Shown: positions 8,317-20,162, counted from the stretch's first letter. The stretch is DNA of 64,000 nt from Torymus aiolomorphi (GCA_036365515.1 CM070874.1:169146797-169210796), one strand, 5' to 3'. Translations and numbers: made by a program. The notes: generated from the sequence alone by a model not told the origin.

Positions 8317-8809
8317 AATACTGTTTGATTAAGAACTATGGAATAACATTAATTGTTTACAATGTATTTAACAATTTATATAAAATATTAATTTACAATG
8401 TATTTAATAAATTAATTTTGAGGATATTTACAATTACAATATTCGAGAAATGCAAAGCCATGGGCCAGCCGATATATGAGTTAAGAGATTGGCAATATGA
8501 CAAAGTTTTTCGGCGCGGTAATTTTTAAACCGTCGCACTGTCTTGATAAACTTTTATTTGGCTTTTCGGAAGAAAGATCAAGAACATGTCAAAAGAAAAC
8601 AGAAAGCGTTTAGATATCGTTTGTGCAATTACATATAACGCACAACTCGTCACTGCTATTATAGCTGTCTATGAAGCTCGGGCTGAGTTCATCGACCTCA
8701 AACCATAACATTGGGTACAATTTTTTTCGATGCGAATATTCAGACCGTAGTGTCCTTGCCGGTCTCACAGAGACTTGTCAAAAGCCGTGCGAGAAAATCA
8801 AAGTGTAAA
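8317..8809 (+). other. 5' non-coding region of the transposon gene
   Basis: Between the left TIR and the first ATG of the transposon gene. AT-rich with a degenerate repeat of TTTACAATGTATTTAA. No gene recognised. Confidence 0.5.
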
Positions 8810-11800
8810 ATGTCTGAAGTACAGCCATATTGTGTTTTTTGTACAAAAAAAAAGGAAAATTACAAGAGTTTGTTACAAAAACTTTAAATACGTGTACCAG
8901 CATTCTTGCAATTCGCAAAGAGAAAAAATTATATTCGAATCACATTATTTTGCCTGATATAATCAACGCGTATCAGAGATACCACTCGGCATGTTACTCC
9001 AATTTTACAGCAGTGCCAAAAAAGTACAAAGTTTCTGACAAAACAGGAAAGTAAGTATTGCGTAATGGTTTTTCTGAAATTGTCATTTTATACTTTTCAT
9101 GAATACTTACGGACATTGTAAACACACACATATTCTTTATATATACATACATAAATACGCACTCTCTTTATCTCAATAAATTTATCGCATTTCCTATTTT
9201 GAATTCCAATAAAATTTCGTTTTAAACATACAATACTTATTGTTATAATCTGTTCTTTTTCGAGTATCATTAAAAAAAATGTTAATATTGTATTATTATT
9301 TGACAGTGTAAATTTGTTACAAGAAAGTGTTCAAGACAACGTTGGAGAATCAACATCAAAGGGAAAGTACGTATGATAAGCACTTTGTTCATTAATCTTC
9401 TCAATTAAAAGCTTACAACTTTATGATTGTTATAATGAAAAAATTCATTTTAATGCTTTAAAATTATGAAATTATCAAAATTCGTATTATGGTTTTAACG
9501 GTTCAATTCTAATATTGTCATTTCATTATAAATGTTCATAGACAGCATCTTATTTAAAATCTATTGTTATTCATACGCTTTCAAGAATTATTATAAATAT
9601 ATTTAGATTAAAATTATTATTTTTCAGTGTAAACGTGGTACAAGACAGTTATAAAGACAAAATTGGAGCATCCACATCAAAGGGAAAGTACGTATGATAA
9701 GCGCTTTGTTCATTAATATTCTCAATTCAAAGCTTACAACTTTTGGGTTTTTTTAATGAAAATTCGTTTTAATGCTTTTAACAGTTCAATTTTGATATTG
9801 CCATTTTATTATAAATGTTCATAGACAGCATCTCATTTAAAATCTATTGTTATTTATACACTTCCAAGAATTATTATAAATAGTATAAATATATTTATAT
9901 TAAAATTATTATTTTTCAGTGTAAACGTGGTACAAGACAGTTATAAAGACAACATTGGAACATCAACATCAGAGGGAACGTACGTATGATAAGCACTTTT
10001 TTCGTTAATATTCTCAATTGAAAGCTTACAAATTTTGGATTGTTATGATGAAAATTCGTTTTAATGCTTTTAACAGTTCAATTTTGATATTGCCATTTCA
10101 TTATACATGTTCATAGACAGCATCTCATTTAAAATGTTTTATTATTTATACACATTCAAGAATTATTATAAATATATTTATATTAAAATTATTATTTTGC
10201 AGTATTTGTACAGAATCACGTGAGGGCTTTAGCGTTTTACCACAGAGCAGTGATGTAGATGTACATATTGATATTGAAAACGTTGATAAGCGTGCCTCTA
10301 AGTCCGATGATGAGGTTCCTAGCGATGTGGCACAAGAAAACGAGAATCTCAACGTAAAACAATAAACTCAACAGATGATGTGAACGCAAGTAAACAATGT
10401 CTCTTTTGTGATAAAACGCGTAAATTTGTTAAGGGTCACTGGCAATATTTACAAGTATTCGTAACGATAGATCCCATAAAATCTAAGGCGCAAGAAATAA
10501 ATCATAATCTTTTGCTTGCAAAAATTAACGATTTTTGTAAATCGGAATCGCAATTAGGTTCACACACACAAAAATCTGAGTGGCATATTAAACGAGAGAT
10601 GCATCAAATCGCATATGAAGAAGTATGTTCTTATATTACAGAAAATGTTATTGGCAAAAGAAATTGTTTTTTTCTAAGTTTTTTCACAACAATGTATAAG
10701 AGCAATTTAGAAAGATCGTTAGAACGATTACAGAACAAAGATATCTATATAAATTTAGAAACTCATTTTCATTTAGAAGACAAATTGTTGGAAAAATTAC
10801 GAAAGAAAATTACTATTGTCACACTCAGAAAGAAAAAGGTTGTTAAACCATACATGGGAGTCTTCTTAAAAAATAATGATATGAATGATTTGGAAAAAGA
10901 AGACATTTTACAACGAGCAGCTCTGATTTTAAGACGCGATATACGTGAAATTGAGCATCGACCATTGCCGGATCAATTAAAAACGTCGGATTTAATAAAT
11001 GGAGAATGCACGTTACCAACGTCACTGACGCGTTTTACGAAACTTTACTCAGCGGATCCAATTATCGCCGAAGAAGTATCTCCAATAATCAAAGAATCAG
11101 TGAATCATTCTCTGCTGATTTAGTATATGCAGTGAGTAACGGTAAAGTAAAACCGTCCAAACACGTGACTCTCGGTTTAACTATAAGAGGATTGACAAAT
11201 AGCAAGAAAGTAGTGAATATTTTAAATAAATATGGACATTGCTGTAGTTATACCGTATTGGAAGAATTAGAAACAGAATCAACATTTGCATCTAGCAATC
11301 GGCTTGAAATTTGTCCTGAGGACATATTAAAAACAACGAATTTGTGCACCGGTTTAGCGTTCAATAATTTTGACAGATTCGTCGACACGCTTACTGGAAA
11401 GGATACGCTACACGATACAGTCGGTATTATTTATCAAAATATTGATAAGACGGTAGAAAATAACATTGACGTAGTAGAAAATATTGCAGCAAATATGTGC
11501 CCTGAAGGATCAACAAAACGTAGGCGAACTTTCGACGCAATTAGCCACGAATTAGAACCGTATACAAAAAAACCTCGATTACTAGAAGTGTTACAGCATT
11601 TAGCTCCTCTTTCAGACTTATCCATGCCTCCGAATTTTGATGCTCTAAAAAAAATTAATTTGGCATGGATGGTTTCGCATTTTTTGCAGATAGAAGAAAT
11701 GCCAATGTGGGTTGGCTATAATAGTCTCATATTTAATGACAAAACACCAACGCAAAAAGTTTCGCACTTAACAACTGTTAATGCTTCGCCAACAAATACC

Positions 11801-14714
11801 GCAGTTGTTATGGAGACGTTAAAACAAAGCCAAAAAGTCGCCAGAGAGTGTGGTGAAACGTATATGCAGGTGACATACGATTTGGCAATAGCTAAAATCG
11901 CATTGCAAATACAATGCACAGAAAAACCACGTTTCGACGACTTATTTATACATGTTGGAACATTCCATGTAATGATGGCTTTTTTTAAAGCTATAGGAAA
12001 ATATATTGATAATAGCGGAATAACCAAGGTAATGATAAACTCAGAATTATTGGCGAGTGGTTCAATCAATGGTTTTATTGAGGGTAAGCATTTTAATCGG
12101 TGCAAGAAGCTTCACCCGATTGTATCTGTTGCAATTCAAATGCTACATTTTCAAAGATTTGTAAACGATAATAATATCGACATAGGCGATGAGATTAAAA
12201 AATATTTAGAAGAATTTTAAAAAAATTGCTCAGAAAAACCAAATATACAGCATCGTCATCTAGAGCAGTTATTTAACGAGTACGAGAAGTATAAACAAAA
12301 AACGCTGGAAGGTGATCATGGAAAAACTCCTCAATTTTTTATGATTTACGTTCAACTGATAGATTATTATTTTATTCTCAACACCGCAATCCGTACAGCA
12401 GACTTAGAGCTTTTTCAGTATATTTTACCAAAACTTACAAACATTTTTTTTGTTTTTAACCAGCAAAATTATTTTCGGTATTTAGTCAAATATCATGACA
12501 ATTTATTGAGGATTAATGATTCGCATCCAGGACTAAAACTGCAACTTGAAAAAGGCTCCTTTGGTATCAAGCGAACAGAAAAATCCTTCTCTCGACAACC
12601 AGTTGATTTGACGCTCGAGCAGACCATTAACGCTGCAAATCGATTAACAGGTATCGTTCATACGACAAATTCATTGTCTGCTCGACAGCGTTGGTGTAAA
12701 AGCCACAGTATAAGGTCATCAATAATAAGTCACACTATGGATAGAGTAGGGTTAAGAAAACGGCAAGATGTCACCGCTGACTTGGAAAAAAGTCGAATAT
12801 CAATGAATTGTTCACAAATACAAAAATTTACTGCAAACATACAACAAAACGTTAATCCCTTCGCTGTTGATTTAGGCAGCAATTTTTTGTATAATATTTC
12901 AACTGGACAGGCAGCTAAAGAAGAAATTGCAGATTTTTTATTGAAAATTGAAGAGAATGGTAATAATCAACGACAAAATTTTATACAAGAATGCAATGCA
13001 GATGCTGAACGGTTCGAAAAAAATATTATAAGAAATAAAATATTGAATTTTACCAGTGCCGTTGGGAAGAAAAAGGTATCTGTTGCCGGAAAAATCATAG
13101 AATTACGCATGCAGAGAGAATTATTCGGTCATTTTCTACGAATTTCTCTGGAAAAAACCTTGGATATCGACAAAGTGTTAACGTATCCTTTAACGCTAAT
13201 CCCTTTCTCGCTGTGCCATATTGATGGATCCAATTGTAAGACTGACAAATCAGCATTATTTAAATTATTAGAAAAAATGACAGATAAAAATAAACCACAG
13301 AATATTGATGTAATTATCCATGATGGTTTTTTTTTACTACACCTCATGAAAGATATTCCTCTTACGTTTGCTGGAATATCAGAAAATTGTCTAAAAATGT
13401 GTATTACTGAGGGAGCACGAACAATAGTGGTTACATTTGATCAATATCTTTCGCTATCAATAAAAGACAACGAATGCCTTTTAAGAGGATCGAAAGAAGA
13501 TCGCGCTTTTTATATACATGGGCCGGATCAAAGACGCCCAGCCGATTTTTTTTCTGAGTTAAAAAATGTAAATTTCAAAAAAGCGTTAGTAAATTTTTTT
13601 ATTTTAGATTGGGAATCGAACCATTATGCTCCGTTTATGAAAAATAAAAATGTTTTTCTAAACTATGAGAAATGCTACAAATACAGCGTTACTAATGACA
13701 TTGTAGTAAAGGAAATTGATGATATTCTAACGTGTCCGCAACACGAAGAGGCCGACATGAAAATCACCTACCACATCAGCAATATTGATTACGAATCGAA
13801 CGTGGTCGTGCGGTGCTCTGATAGTGATATCCTTATTATATTGCTAGGCAATATAAGTTTTATAAAAAAGGATGTTAAAGTGTGGATGCATATAGGCGTG
13901 GGAAATGCCCAGCGATTTTTGAATGTCACAGATCTGTCAAATAAACTGGGCTCAAAATTGTGTAATGCGCTTCCGGCTTTCCACGCCTTCACCGGATATG
14001 ATTACAATCCTTCTTTTTACCGGAAAGGTAAAAATCGACCCTTTACTATTTTAAAAAAGTCGGAAAACTACATGGATGCTTTTGAAAAGATCAGTGACTT
14101 GCACACAGGATACATTCCAGAAGTTTACTTAGTAATTGAAGAGTTTGTGTGCAGGATGTACAGTTTAAAGAAAATCACTAACGTGAACGAAGCTCGTGTG
14201 GCCGTGTTCATGAAGAATTATAAAATTAATGACGGTGATGAAATATTCCAAACAAACGCCAAAAATGTTGACGGAGCAATCCTGCCACCATGCAAAGCTG
14301 AACTGCATAAGCAAATAAAAAGAACAGCATTCATTGCGCATCTTTGGAGGCACGATCTACCACAGCCGACAGAATTTTCTCCCACCGACTATGGTTGGGA
14401 GGAATCTGAGAATAAATTGATTTTCCAATGGTTTGATGGAGATCAACTGCCACAATCTATTGATGATATTGCAATTAACTCTACAGAAAACCAAGGTATT
14501 ACAAATAAATATTAACTATATAAAAATAATTTTAAAAATTTATAAATTAAATTACAAATTAATTTTTATATTTACAGATAAAGAAAACGGTCAAGATGAT
14601 CAACAGGAATCAGACGAAGAAGAGGAAATATTGAATTCCGATATTGAAGATTTCCCATTTGTAATTGATGAAAGTGACGATTCCCTCAATCAATGCGATA
14701 TCGACGAGTGGTAA
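8810..14714 (+). CDS. Transposon-encoded PIN/XPG-like nuclease protein, spliced, disrupted
   Basis: Exons by GT/AG and phase: 8810-9050, 9307-9366, 9628-9687, 9920-9979, 10203-14495 and 14578-14714. The N-terminus begins MSEVQPYCVFC and later has RYHSACYSNF, a likely zinc-binding CxxC/HxxC region. The middle carries LVYAVSNGKVKPSKHVTLGL and a long linker. The C-terminal third has IIHDGFFLL, HEEADMKITYHI and VRCSDSDILIILL. These conserved acidic residues (D; E-A-D; D-S-D) are as expected for a PIN/FEN1-XPG metal-dependent nuclease. The last exon is an acidic tail (QESDEEEEILNSDIEDF). Damage: a poly(A) frameshift near 8840, frameshifts near 10362 and between 11006 and 11123, and an in-frame TAA at 12218-12220. 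The 4-kb fifth exon is otherwise well preserved. No DDE core is recognised, so this may be the transposase itself or an accessory protein. Confidence 0.65.
9307..10202 (+). repeat. Three tandemly duplicated 60-nt exons with their introns
   Basis: Exons at 9307, 9628 and 9920 are each exactly 60 nt, each begins TGTAAA and ends GGGAAA or GGGAAC before GTACGTATGATAAGC, and each follows a TTTcag- or TTGACAG-type acceptor. The following introns are also alike. Exon starts are 321, 292 and 283 bp apart. Each adds 20 residues of the type NVNVVQDSYKDKIGASTSKG in the same phase. Confidence 0.85.
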
Positions 14715-14942
14715 ATTACGAAACGTTAAATAATTGTTATGAAATATAATAAATATGAAATTTGTTAAAGTAAAACCAAATGTTTAATGTTCAAAAGAAA
14801 ATTTATGCAAATGACCATAAAATAATTTATTACGTACTTTTAAATTCACTCACCTTAATTATTGAAATTGTAAATATTCCACGATCAAAATCACCGCTAA
14901 AATATACTGTGAAATTAATTTTATTCCATACTTTTTTTATCG

Positions 14943-15593
14943 AACAGACACATTGTATTTTATTAGTTTACTTCAGTTTTAATTTTCACGTTTAAATTTG
15001 CCGTACAGTTATTATTAAACTTAAAATAAATTAAATGAATAATTTATAATATAAACATGAACATTCCGCTGGTTGTTTAATAATGTACAACATCAACGAT
15101 CATCTTTCAAACAGGTAAAAACGCAGCGTTGTGGCCGTGGCGCTCGCACGCGCCGCATATCGAGTGCATCTTTATCGGCTTGGAATACGACCTTTGTTAT
15201 ACTTTACAGGTGGAAGACTGTTTTTTTTATATTCCTTACTATAAAAATAAACATCACACCCAGTTTCAGCTTAACGGCTATGAGTTTTTTTTCATTTTTT
15301 TTTGTGCCTAATTGTGTGGGTGGAAGACCTTGTTTGTTGTGGAATTTTAATGGAAGACGAGATTTTTTATCCTTTTTATGTTCAAATGAATCAGTATACT
15401 AAGTTTCATGCAAACGGCTATGAGTTTTTTCTATTAAATTTTGGTGGGAATCGCTACCCTCCTGCAACCCCCTATCGTAAGGGTGCAACGGAAGACGGCC
15501 TTATTATAGTTACATATGACATGCATAAGTCATATAAAAAAAATGAAGTTAACGAAAATGACCCCGAAATTTCTGTCGCTGCCTCCCGGACTA
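14943..15593. repeat. Right terminal inverted repeat of the 7.9-kb transposon
   Basis: Inverted counterpart of 7673-8316. The best-matching block ends CCTCCTGCAACCCCCTA near 15474. The outer 120 bp is more diverged except for the terminal 22 bp. Confidence 0.85.
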
Positions 15594-15596
15594 TGA

Positions 15597-16044
15597 AGAC
15601 TTTTCGAGCGATCCTCACTTGAAAATACTTGTAATAATCGACGATTTAATGCGCAAGTCGTCAAATAACGTGGTGGTTGATTTATTTACAAAAGGAAGCC
15701 ACCATAAAAATATTAGTGTAATGTTTATTACGCAGAATATTTTTCATAAATCGACTCATTCGCGCGATATTAGTCTCAATGCATAGTACATTGTTTTGTT
15801 TAAGAATCCACATGATAGAGCCCAGATACAACATTTGGCACGATAAATTTATCCAGAAGACTCCAAATTTTTACAAGAGGTCTATCAAGATGCAACAGCC
15901 AAAGGGCATGGATACCTCATGATTGATTGCAAACAGAGTACACTCGACGAATTCCGATTTCGCTCTTGCATTTTTCCTGACGACGAGTATCAGTATGTCT
16001 ACATACCTAAATATACTCACTCTATGTATACAAACGTATTTTAG
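15597..16044 (+). pseudogene. Polinton packaging ATPase, C-terminal part
   Basis: In-frame continuation of 7446-7672 after the transposon. Walker B is visible as LVIIDDLM, then VVDLFTKGSHHKN, FITQNIFH and NPHDRAQIQHLAR, the sensor and C-terminal strands of the Polinton ATPase. It ends YVYIPK.., with a stop at 16042. Two in-frame stops, TAG at 15784 and TAA at 15844, break it independently of the transposon. Gene order after it (small basic protein, 300-residue protein, integrase) is typical of insect Polintons. Confidence 0.85.
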
Positions 16045-16335
16045 GTTTTGTATAAAACAGCGAGTGCAAAAAATATTGTTGTCAGTAAGAAGGAAACTGT
16101 GGACCTGTGTACACCGTCAGAGTGCTTTAGTCTTTTTTATACTTTTTGTAAAGTGTTGTGAGTGCGTATATATTTTGTAAACGAAATTTATCAATTTCTC
16201 AGATGAACCAGTCAAAATATAGTGGGAAAACCAACCACCTCTGCCTGAAACAATTTTACGAGTAAATTTTCAACAAACACAAAGTCATTTCCCGAACGAG
16301 AAAATTATAAGAAATTTTCATAATCCACCAACACA
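16045..16335 (+). other. Spacer downstream of the Polinton ATPase
   Basis: No gene. A TATAAAAC at about 16051 and an initiator-like TCAGT-type sequence further on could drive the next genes, but this is weak. Confidence 0.3.
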
Positions 16336-16368
16336 TGGATCGGTCGCGCGCGCACAGTCGTCGTCACA

Positions 16369-16728
16369 GTGAGAGTGGCCGACGTGGAAAGCAGTATCCA
16401 CATATCGAAAAAAATATATATTGCTCTTTTAGAAGCGTTGAGACATTCCGACAAGAACCAGCGTCTTGCACTACTACGATCAGCGGACGAAAAACTAATA
16501 AAGTATATCTGTGAATGTGCTCTAAACGTGCTTAAAGGTGCTGTGACTATAAAAGAAACGCAAAAACGAAAGTTGAAAAAGTATAAAACAATTTTGAGAA
16601 AATTGGTGAAAAAACCCGCACACAAAAATTCTTGGAAGGGTAAAAAACGCTATCTAGTTCAAAAAAGTGGAAGTTTCTTACCATTCTTGCTGACTCCCAT
16701 ATTGGAAATATTTTCAAATATATTTTGA
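16369..16728 (+). CDS. Polinton conserved small basic protein with hydrophobic tail
   Basis: About 119 residues. Core LLEALRHSDKNQRLALLRSA, then ADEKLIKYICECALNVLKG, a Lys-rich middle and a C-terminal GSFLPFLLTPILEIFSNIF hydrophobic tail after KKRYLVQ. The 'ICEC..NVL.G' helix followed by a basic stretch and hydrophobic tail recurs next to the ATPase in insect Polintons. Its function is unknown; packaging or core association is a guess. The ORF opens with GTG. An ATG at 16336 in another frame reads MDRSRAHSRRHSESGRR, an Arg/Ser-rich start that could be the true N-terminus, joined through a frameshift near 16398. Overlaps the next ORF by 4 bases. Confidence 0.6.
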   Translation: MRVADVESSIHISKKIYIALLEALRHSDKNQRLALLRSADEKLIKYICECALNVLKGAVTIKETQKRKLKKYKTILRKLVKKPAHKNSWKGKKRYLVQKSGSFLPFLLTPILEIFSNIF

Positions 16729-17614
16729 AAAAAATGGAGAGGGCGAAAAAAATGGTACTTATATCCAAGGAACAGCTTGAGCGAATTCAAAGAGAAGGTG
16801 CTGTTTCGCCCAGTAATATAGGCACTGCAAATTCTGCAAACTCGTCAACAGCAACATACACTCCACCTGTTTTACAAAGTACACAAACTATTGGTGATAA
16901 CTTGACTCGTCTGGATGACGAAATGCGAAAAATTTTAGACTCAAATACATACACCAATGACCACAACAGGTTAAAAGATTACTTGAGAACACTGCAAAGA
17001 TACTTATTTTTTTTTTTGAAGAAAAACGAAAGGCTCTTGCACCCAAAGACAATAATAACCACGACCTCCCTGTTTCCAACGGCGTGTCTAACGATGCAAT
17101 TATAGAGAGCATACCAAAGTTGTATCAAAAAAAGGCTCAATTATTGTTAAACCATTTGAAAAACAAAAGTGATCATGTAAGCTGGGGAGAAACAGGTGTA
17201 GTATACATTGATGGTGAAAAAATAACAAATTCAAACATAGTGGACCTAATAAACGACGCTTGCAGAAACCGAAAAAATATTAAAGCTATAGGTAGAAAAG
17301 AGTTTGCAACTGTACTTAAAGACATCGCAACGCCACGAGAATTTATCGGTAACCCTGAAATATGGGAAATTTCCAAGACATTATTTTCTCATAAGAAAAA
17401 CGCTATGAAAAACGATTCGATCAACGAGGAATCTTTTGGAAACAACAGTGACCACACCCCACTTATAACTAGTACAAATTTGGATTCATTGTCTGGTTTA
17501 TCAACGACTGTGATAAAAGCGGCGAATTCTAGTTTAGAAAAGAGAAAGAAAAAGCATAGCTTTACTTCTTCAACACCACAAGGTAAACAACCAAAACGTC
17601 ACAGCGCTTATTAG
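16725..17614 (+). pseudogene. Polinton conserved ~300-residue protein (frameshifted)
   Basis: Two overlapping reading frames make one protein. The first frame (16725-17105) carries LTRLDDEMRKILDSNTYTND and LRTLQRYLFF. The second (to 17614) has IPKLYQKKAQLLLNHLKN, VSWGETGVVYIDGEKI and SNIVDLINDACR. They meet at a run of about ten T at 17007-17017, where a one-base length change shifts the frame; this could be a sequence error. The C-terminus is Ser- and Lys-rich, like a nuclear-localising tail. Proteins with this 'W...G.V..DG..I..SNIVDL' block are found next to the integrase in insect Polintons; their function is not established. Confidence 0.65.
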
Positions 17615-17627
17615 ATAAAATTTTAAT

Positions 17628-18286
17628 ATGGAGAATATCGAAAAGCAATATTTCGATCCACAAAATACGGCAGGTTTTGCCGGTGCAAGAAATCTACTTC
17701 GAGCAAACAAAAGTAAAACAGATAAAGAAGAAATTAAAGAATGGTTGACAAAGCAGGACGCGTACACATTGCATAAAGCTATACGACGAAAATTTCCACG
17801 ACTATAGTACGACGTACAAGCAAGAGATCAAGTTTGGGAGGCAGATTTGATACAAATGACATCTTTCAAAAATTACAATGATGGCATTTCGTATATTTTG
17901 GTTGTAACTGATGTTTTGAGTAAATACGTTTGGGGAGAAGCTTTACGCGATAAAACTACTTTTGAAGTTACCCAAGCTTTTAAAAGAATACTTGCTAAAG
18001 GTCGTCGTCCTGCCATGTTACAAACCGATCGCGGAAAAGAATTTGTTGGAAACGTGCTACAAAAATTTTTAAAAGAAAACGAAATTCAATTTCGTGTAGT
18101 GCGAAATCCTGATGTTAAAGCGGCTGTAATAGAACGTTTTATTAGAACTTTAAAAGACCGTATGTACGGATATTTTACATACAAAAATACTCATCGGTAT
18201 GTTGATGTGCTGCAACAATTTATTACGGTATATAATAAAACTATACACACTACCATAAAAATGCCACCAGCTGCTGTAACTATATA
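17628..18286 (+). pseudogene. Polinton retroviral-type integrase (truncated)
   Basis: ATG at 17628, one in-frame TAG at 17805, then the rve catalytic core. The DDE residues are visible: Asp in WEADLIQM, Asp in QTDRGKEF and Glu in AAVIERFIRTLKD. Polinton integrase inserts the element and makes about 6-bp duplications (family knowledge). Coding is cut after 'TTIKMPPAAVT' by a mariner-like fragment that starts at 18287, so the C-terminal chromodomain region expected in this family is missing. The tail shown by the open frame after 18286 is transposon sequence. Confidence 0.88.
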
Positions 18287-19375
18287 CCGGGTGTCCCATT
18301 TTAAAACCACCAGGTAAATATCTCGAAAACTAAGCGAGATGGAAAAAAACTTTTAATACAAAAGTTGTAGGGTTCAGAGGGGCCCAACTGATCGTGACCT
18401 TGGTTATGAACTTGAGATCAATGATCAAGTTCATTTGAAGGACAAATCGATTTTTTCAAATGGGAATCCCCACTTTTGACCTCGTAAATGGAAAGAGCGG
18501 AAAATTTTACGTTCAGATATGTCCTTGAGTCAAGGTCATGGTCATGGTCATGGTCATGTTTAAAATCAAAATCAATCAACGTATCAAAACATTCCCATAA
18601 TTAGGCATACGAGACAAATTGCTAAATACAAAAGTTGTAGGGTTCAGAGGGGCCCAACTGATCGTAACCTTGGTTATGACCTTGTGGTCAATGATCAAGG
18701 TCATTTGAAGGTCGAATCGATTTTTTCAAATGGGAACCCCCACTTTTGACCTCGTAAATGGAAAGAGCGGAAAATTTTACGTTCAGATATGTCCTTGAGT
18801 CAAGGTCATGGTCATGATCATGGTCATGTTTAAAATCAAAATCAATAAACGCATCAAAACATTCCCATAATTAGGTATACGAGACAAATTGTTAAATATA
18901 AAAGTTGTAGGGTTCAGAGGGGCCCAACTGATCGTGACCTTGGTTATGTCCTTCAGGTCAATGATCAAGGTCATTTGAAGGTCAAATCGATTTTTTCAAA
19001 TGGGAACCCCTATTTTTGACCTCGTAAAGGAAAGAGCGGAAAATTTTACGTTTAGATATGTCCTTGAGTCAAGGCCATGGTCATGGTCATGGTCATGGTC
19101 ATGTTTAAAATCAAAATCAATCAACGCATCCAAACATTCCCATAATTACGCATACGAGTGTTAAATACAGAAGTTGTAGTGTTTGGAGGGGCCCAACTGA
19201 TCGTGATCTTGACCATGAACTGGAGGTCAAGGATGATGTCGTTTGAAGGTTAAATCAATTTTGTTTAACGGCAACCCTCACTTTTGACCTCGTAAATAGA
19301 AAAACCGAAAAATTCTGATATGACCTTGGGTCAAGGTCATGGTCAAAGTTATGGTCAGTTTCCGTGCAGTTAAGA
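18287..19375. mobile_element. Mariner-like 3' fragment with 270-bp satellite units
   Basis: Starts CCGGGTGTCCCATTTTAAAA after a TA, exactly like the element at 62157. It contains four units of about 270 bp, each with AGTTGTAG...GGGGCCCAACTGATCGT and GGTCAT runs. It ends near 19375, where similarity to 62157-62972 stops; the transposase part and the other terminal repeat are absent. It has removed the integrase C-terminus and the start of the next Polinton gene. Confidence 0.8.
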
Positions 19376-19811
19376 ATTAAATATTAAACGACAGGACGAC
19401 GGAAAGCTTTGCCAGGATGTTCTATTTTCGGAGGCTGTAAAACGTATTCTAGGTCTTGAAGATGGGTTTTCCTCAATGAAATCAGCGGGTGGCGAAAGGA
19501 TTTTTACAGAAAAACATCCCGCCAGTCTTGCGAGAGCCATTTCTGATCAACTCTTTGTATACTCGAATCTGTATGAACCATGTATGGTAGGTGACACCAA
19601 CGTATCTCTACTTAGAATAGTCAATATTGAAGCTAAAGACTTCAGTTTCGGTAGCACAATAGTAAAAAAATTTGCTCCAATTAATTATATACCGCTTTTA
19701 AATACTAGATTTCAGATAATAGACATCGATATAAGAGATCAATTTGGTCAGGCAATCCCATTCGAGTTTGGGACGTTGACGGTGACACTACATTTCAAAA
19801 GAGAATTTTAA
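19374..19811 (+). CDS. Polinton minor capsid (penton-like) protein, C-terminal part
   Basis: Open from 19374 (after a TAA at 19371) to 19811; the true start is lost to the insertion. Features: LFSEAVKRILGLEDGF, SDQLFVYSNLYEP followed by CMVGDTNVSLLRI, then NYIPLLNTRFQIIDIDIRD and a C-terminal PFEFGTLTVTLHFKREF. This strand-rich tail, with 'VGDT...LLR' and 'I.IRD..G..IPF.FG...V.L.F', fits the minor capsid protein proposed as the single-jelly-roll penton of Polintons. It lies directly upstream of two small basic proteins and the major capsid gene. Confidence 0.65.
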   Translation, partial: ELNIKRQDDGKLCQDVLFSEAVKRILGLEDGFSSMKSAGGERIFTEKHPASLARAISDQLFVYSNLYEPCMVGDTNVSLLRIVNIEAKDFSFGSTIVKKFAPINYIPLLNTRFQIIDIDIRDQFGQAIPFEFGTLTVTLHFKREF

Positions 19812-19826
19812 GTAATTTTTTCAAAC

Positions 19827-20162
19827 ATGAGTTTCAACGACGTATATCAACAACAGTATGGTGGAGGTGGTCGTGGAGTAAGCAACGTATTTGTCGGTGT
19901 TCAACGGCAGAGAGGTCACGGACTAGGCTCGTTTTTCACGGGCTTGTTTTGCAGCGCTCTCCCGTTTTTGAGCCACGGAGCTCGTGCCGTCGATAAGGAA
20001 GCGCTTCGTGCTGGTGTAAATATTTTAGATGATGTAACAGCGAATAATATGTCGTTCAAGGAGGCGTTTAAAAATAGAATGTATGAAGGTGGACAAAATC
20101 TCAAACGTAAAGCAACTGAGAAAATTAATAAGTTTATGGAAGGTGGGGTTATAAAGTCATGA
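19827..20162 (+). CDS. Polinton small virion-type protein (Gly-rich N-terminus)
   Basis: 111 residues: a Gly/Arg-rich start (YGGGGRGVSNVFVGVQRQRG), a hydrophobic stretch FFTGLFCSALPFL, and a charged helical tail LRAGVNILDDVTANNMSFKE. In insect Polintons an ORF of this kind sits between the minor and major capsid genes. Composition and position recall small adenoviral core or cement proteins, but homology is not shown. The stop TGA overlaps the next ATG (ATGA at 20159-20162), a compact viral-style junction. Confidence 0.6.
   Translation: MSFNDVYQQQYGGGGRGVSNVFVGVQRQRGHGLGSFFTGLFCSALPFLSHGARAVDKEALRAGVNILDDVTANNMSFKEAFKNRMYEGGQNLKRKATEKINKFMEGGVIKS

Larger units (their letters stand above)
7673..15593 (+). 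mobile_element. 7.9-kb DNA transposon inserted in the Polinton ATPase
   Basis: Ends are inverted: TAGTCCGGGAGGCAGCGACA at 7673 and its complement ending at 15593. They are flanked by a 3-bp target-site duplication, TGA. Long subterminal inverted repeats of about 640 bp follow on each side. The single internal gene (8810-14714) encodes a PIN/XPG-like nuclease-type protein. Long TIRs, a 3-bp duplication and such a nuclease fit Academ-like DNA transposons, but other families are possible. The coding disruptions show it is now decayed. Confidence 0.8.

Noticed and set aside
15302..15622. ORF crossing the right transposon end into the ATPase
   Set aside because: Mostly TIR sequence; its ATPase-side frame is not the conserved one.
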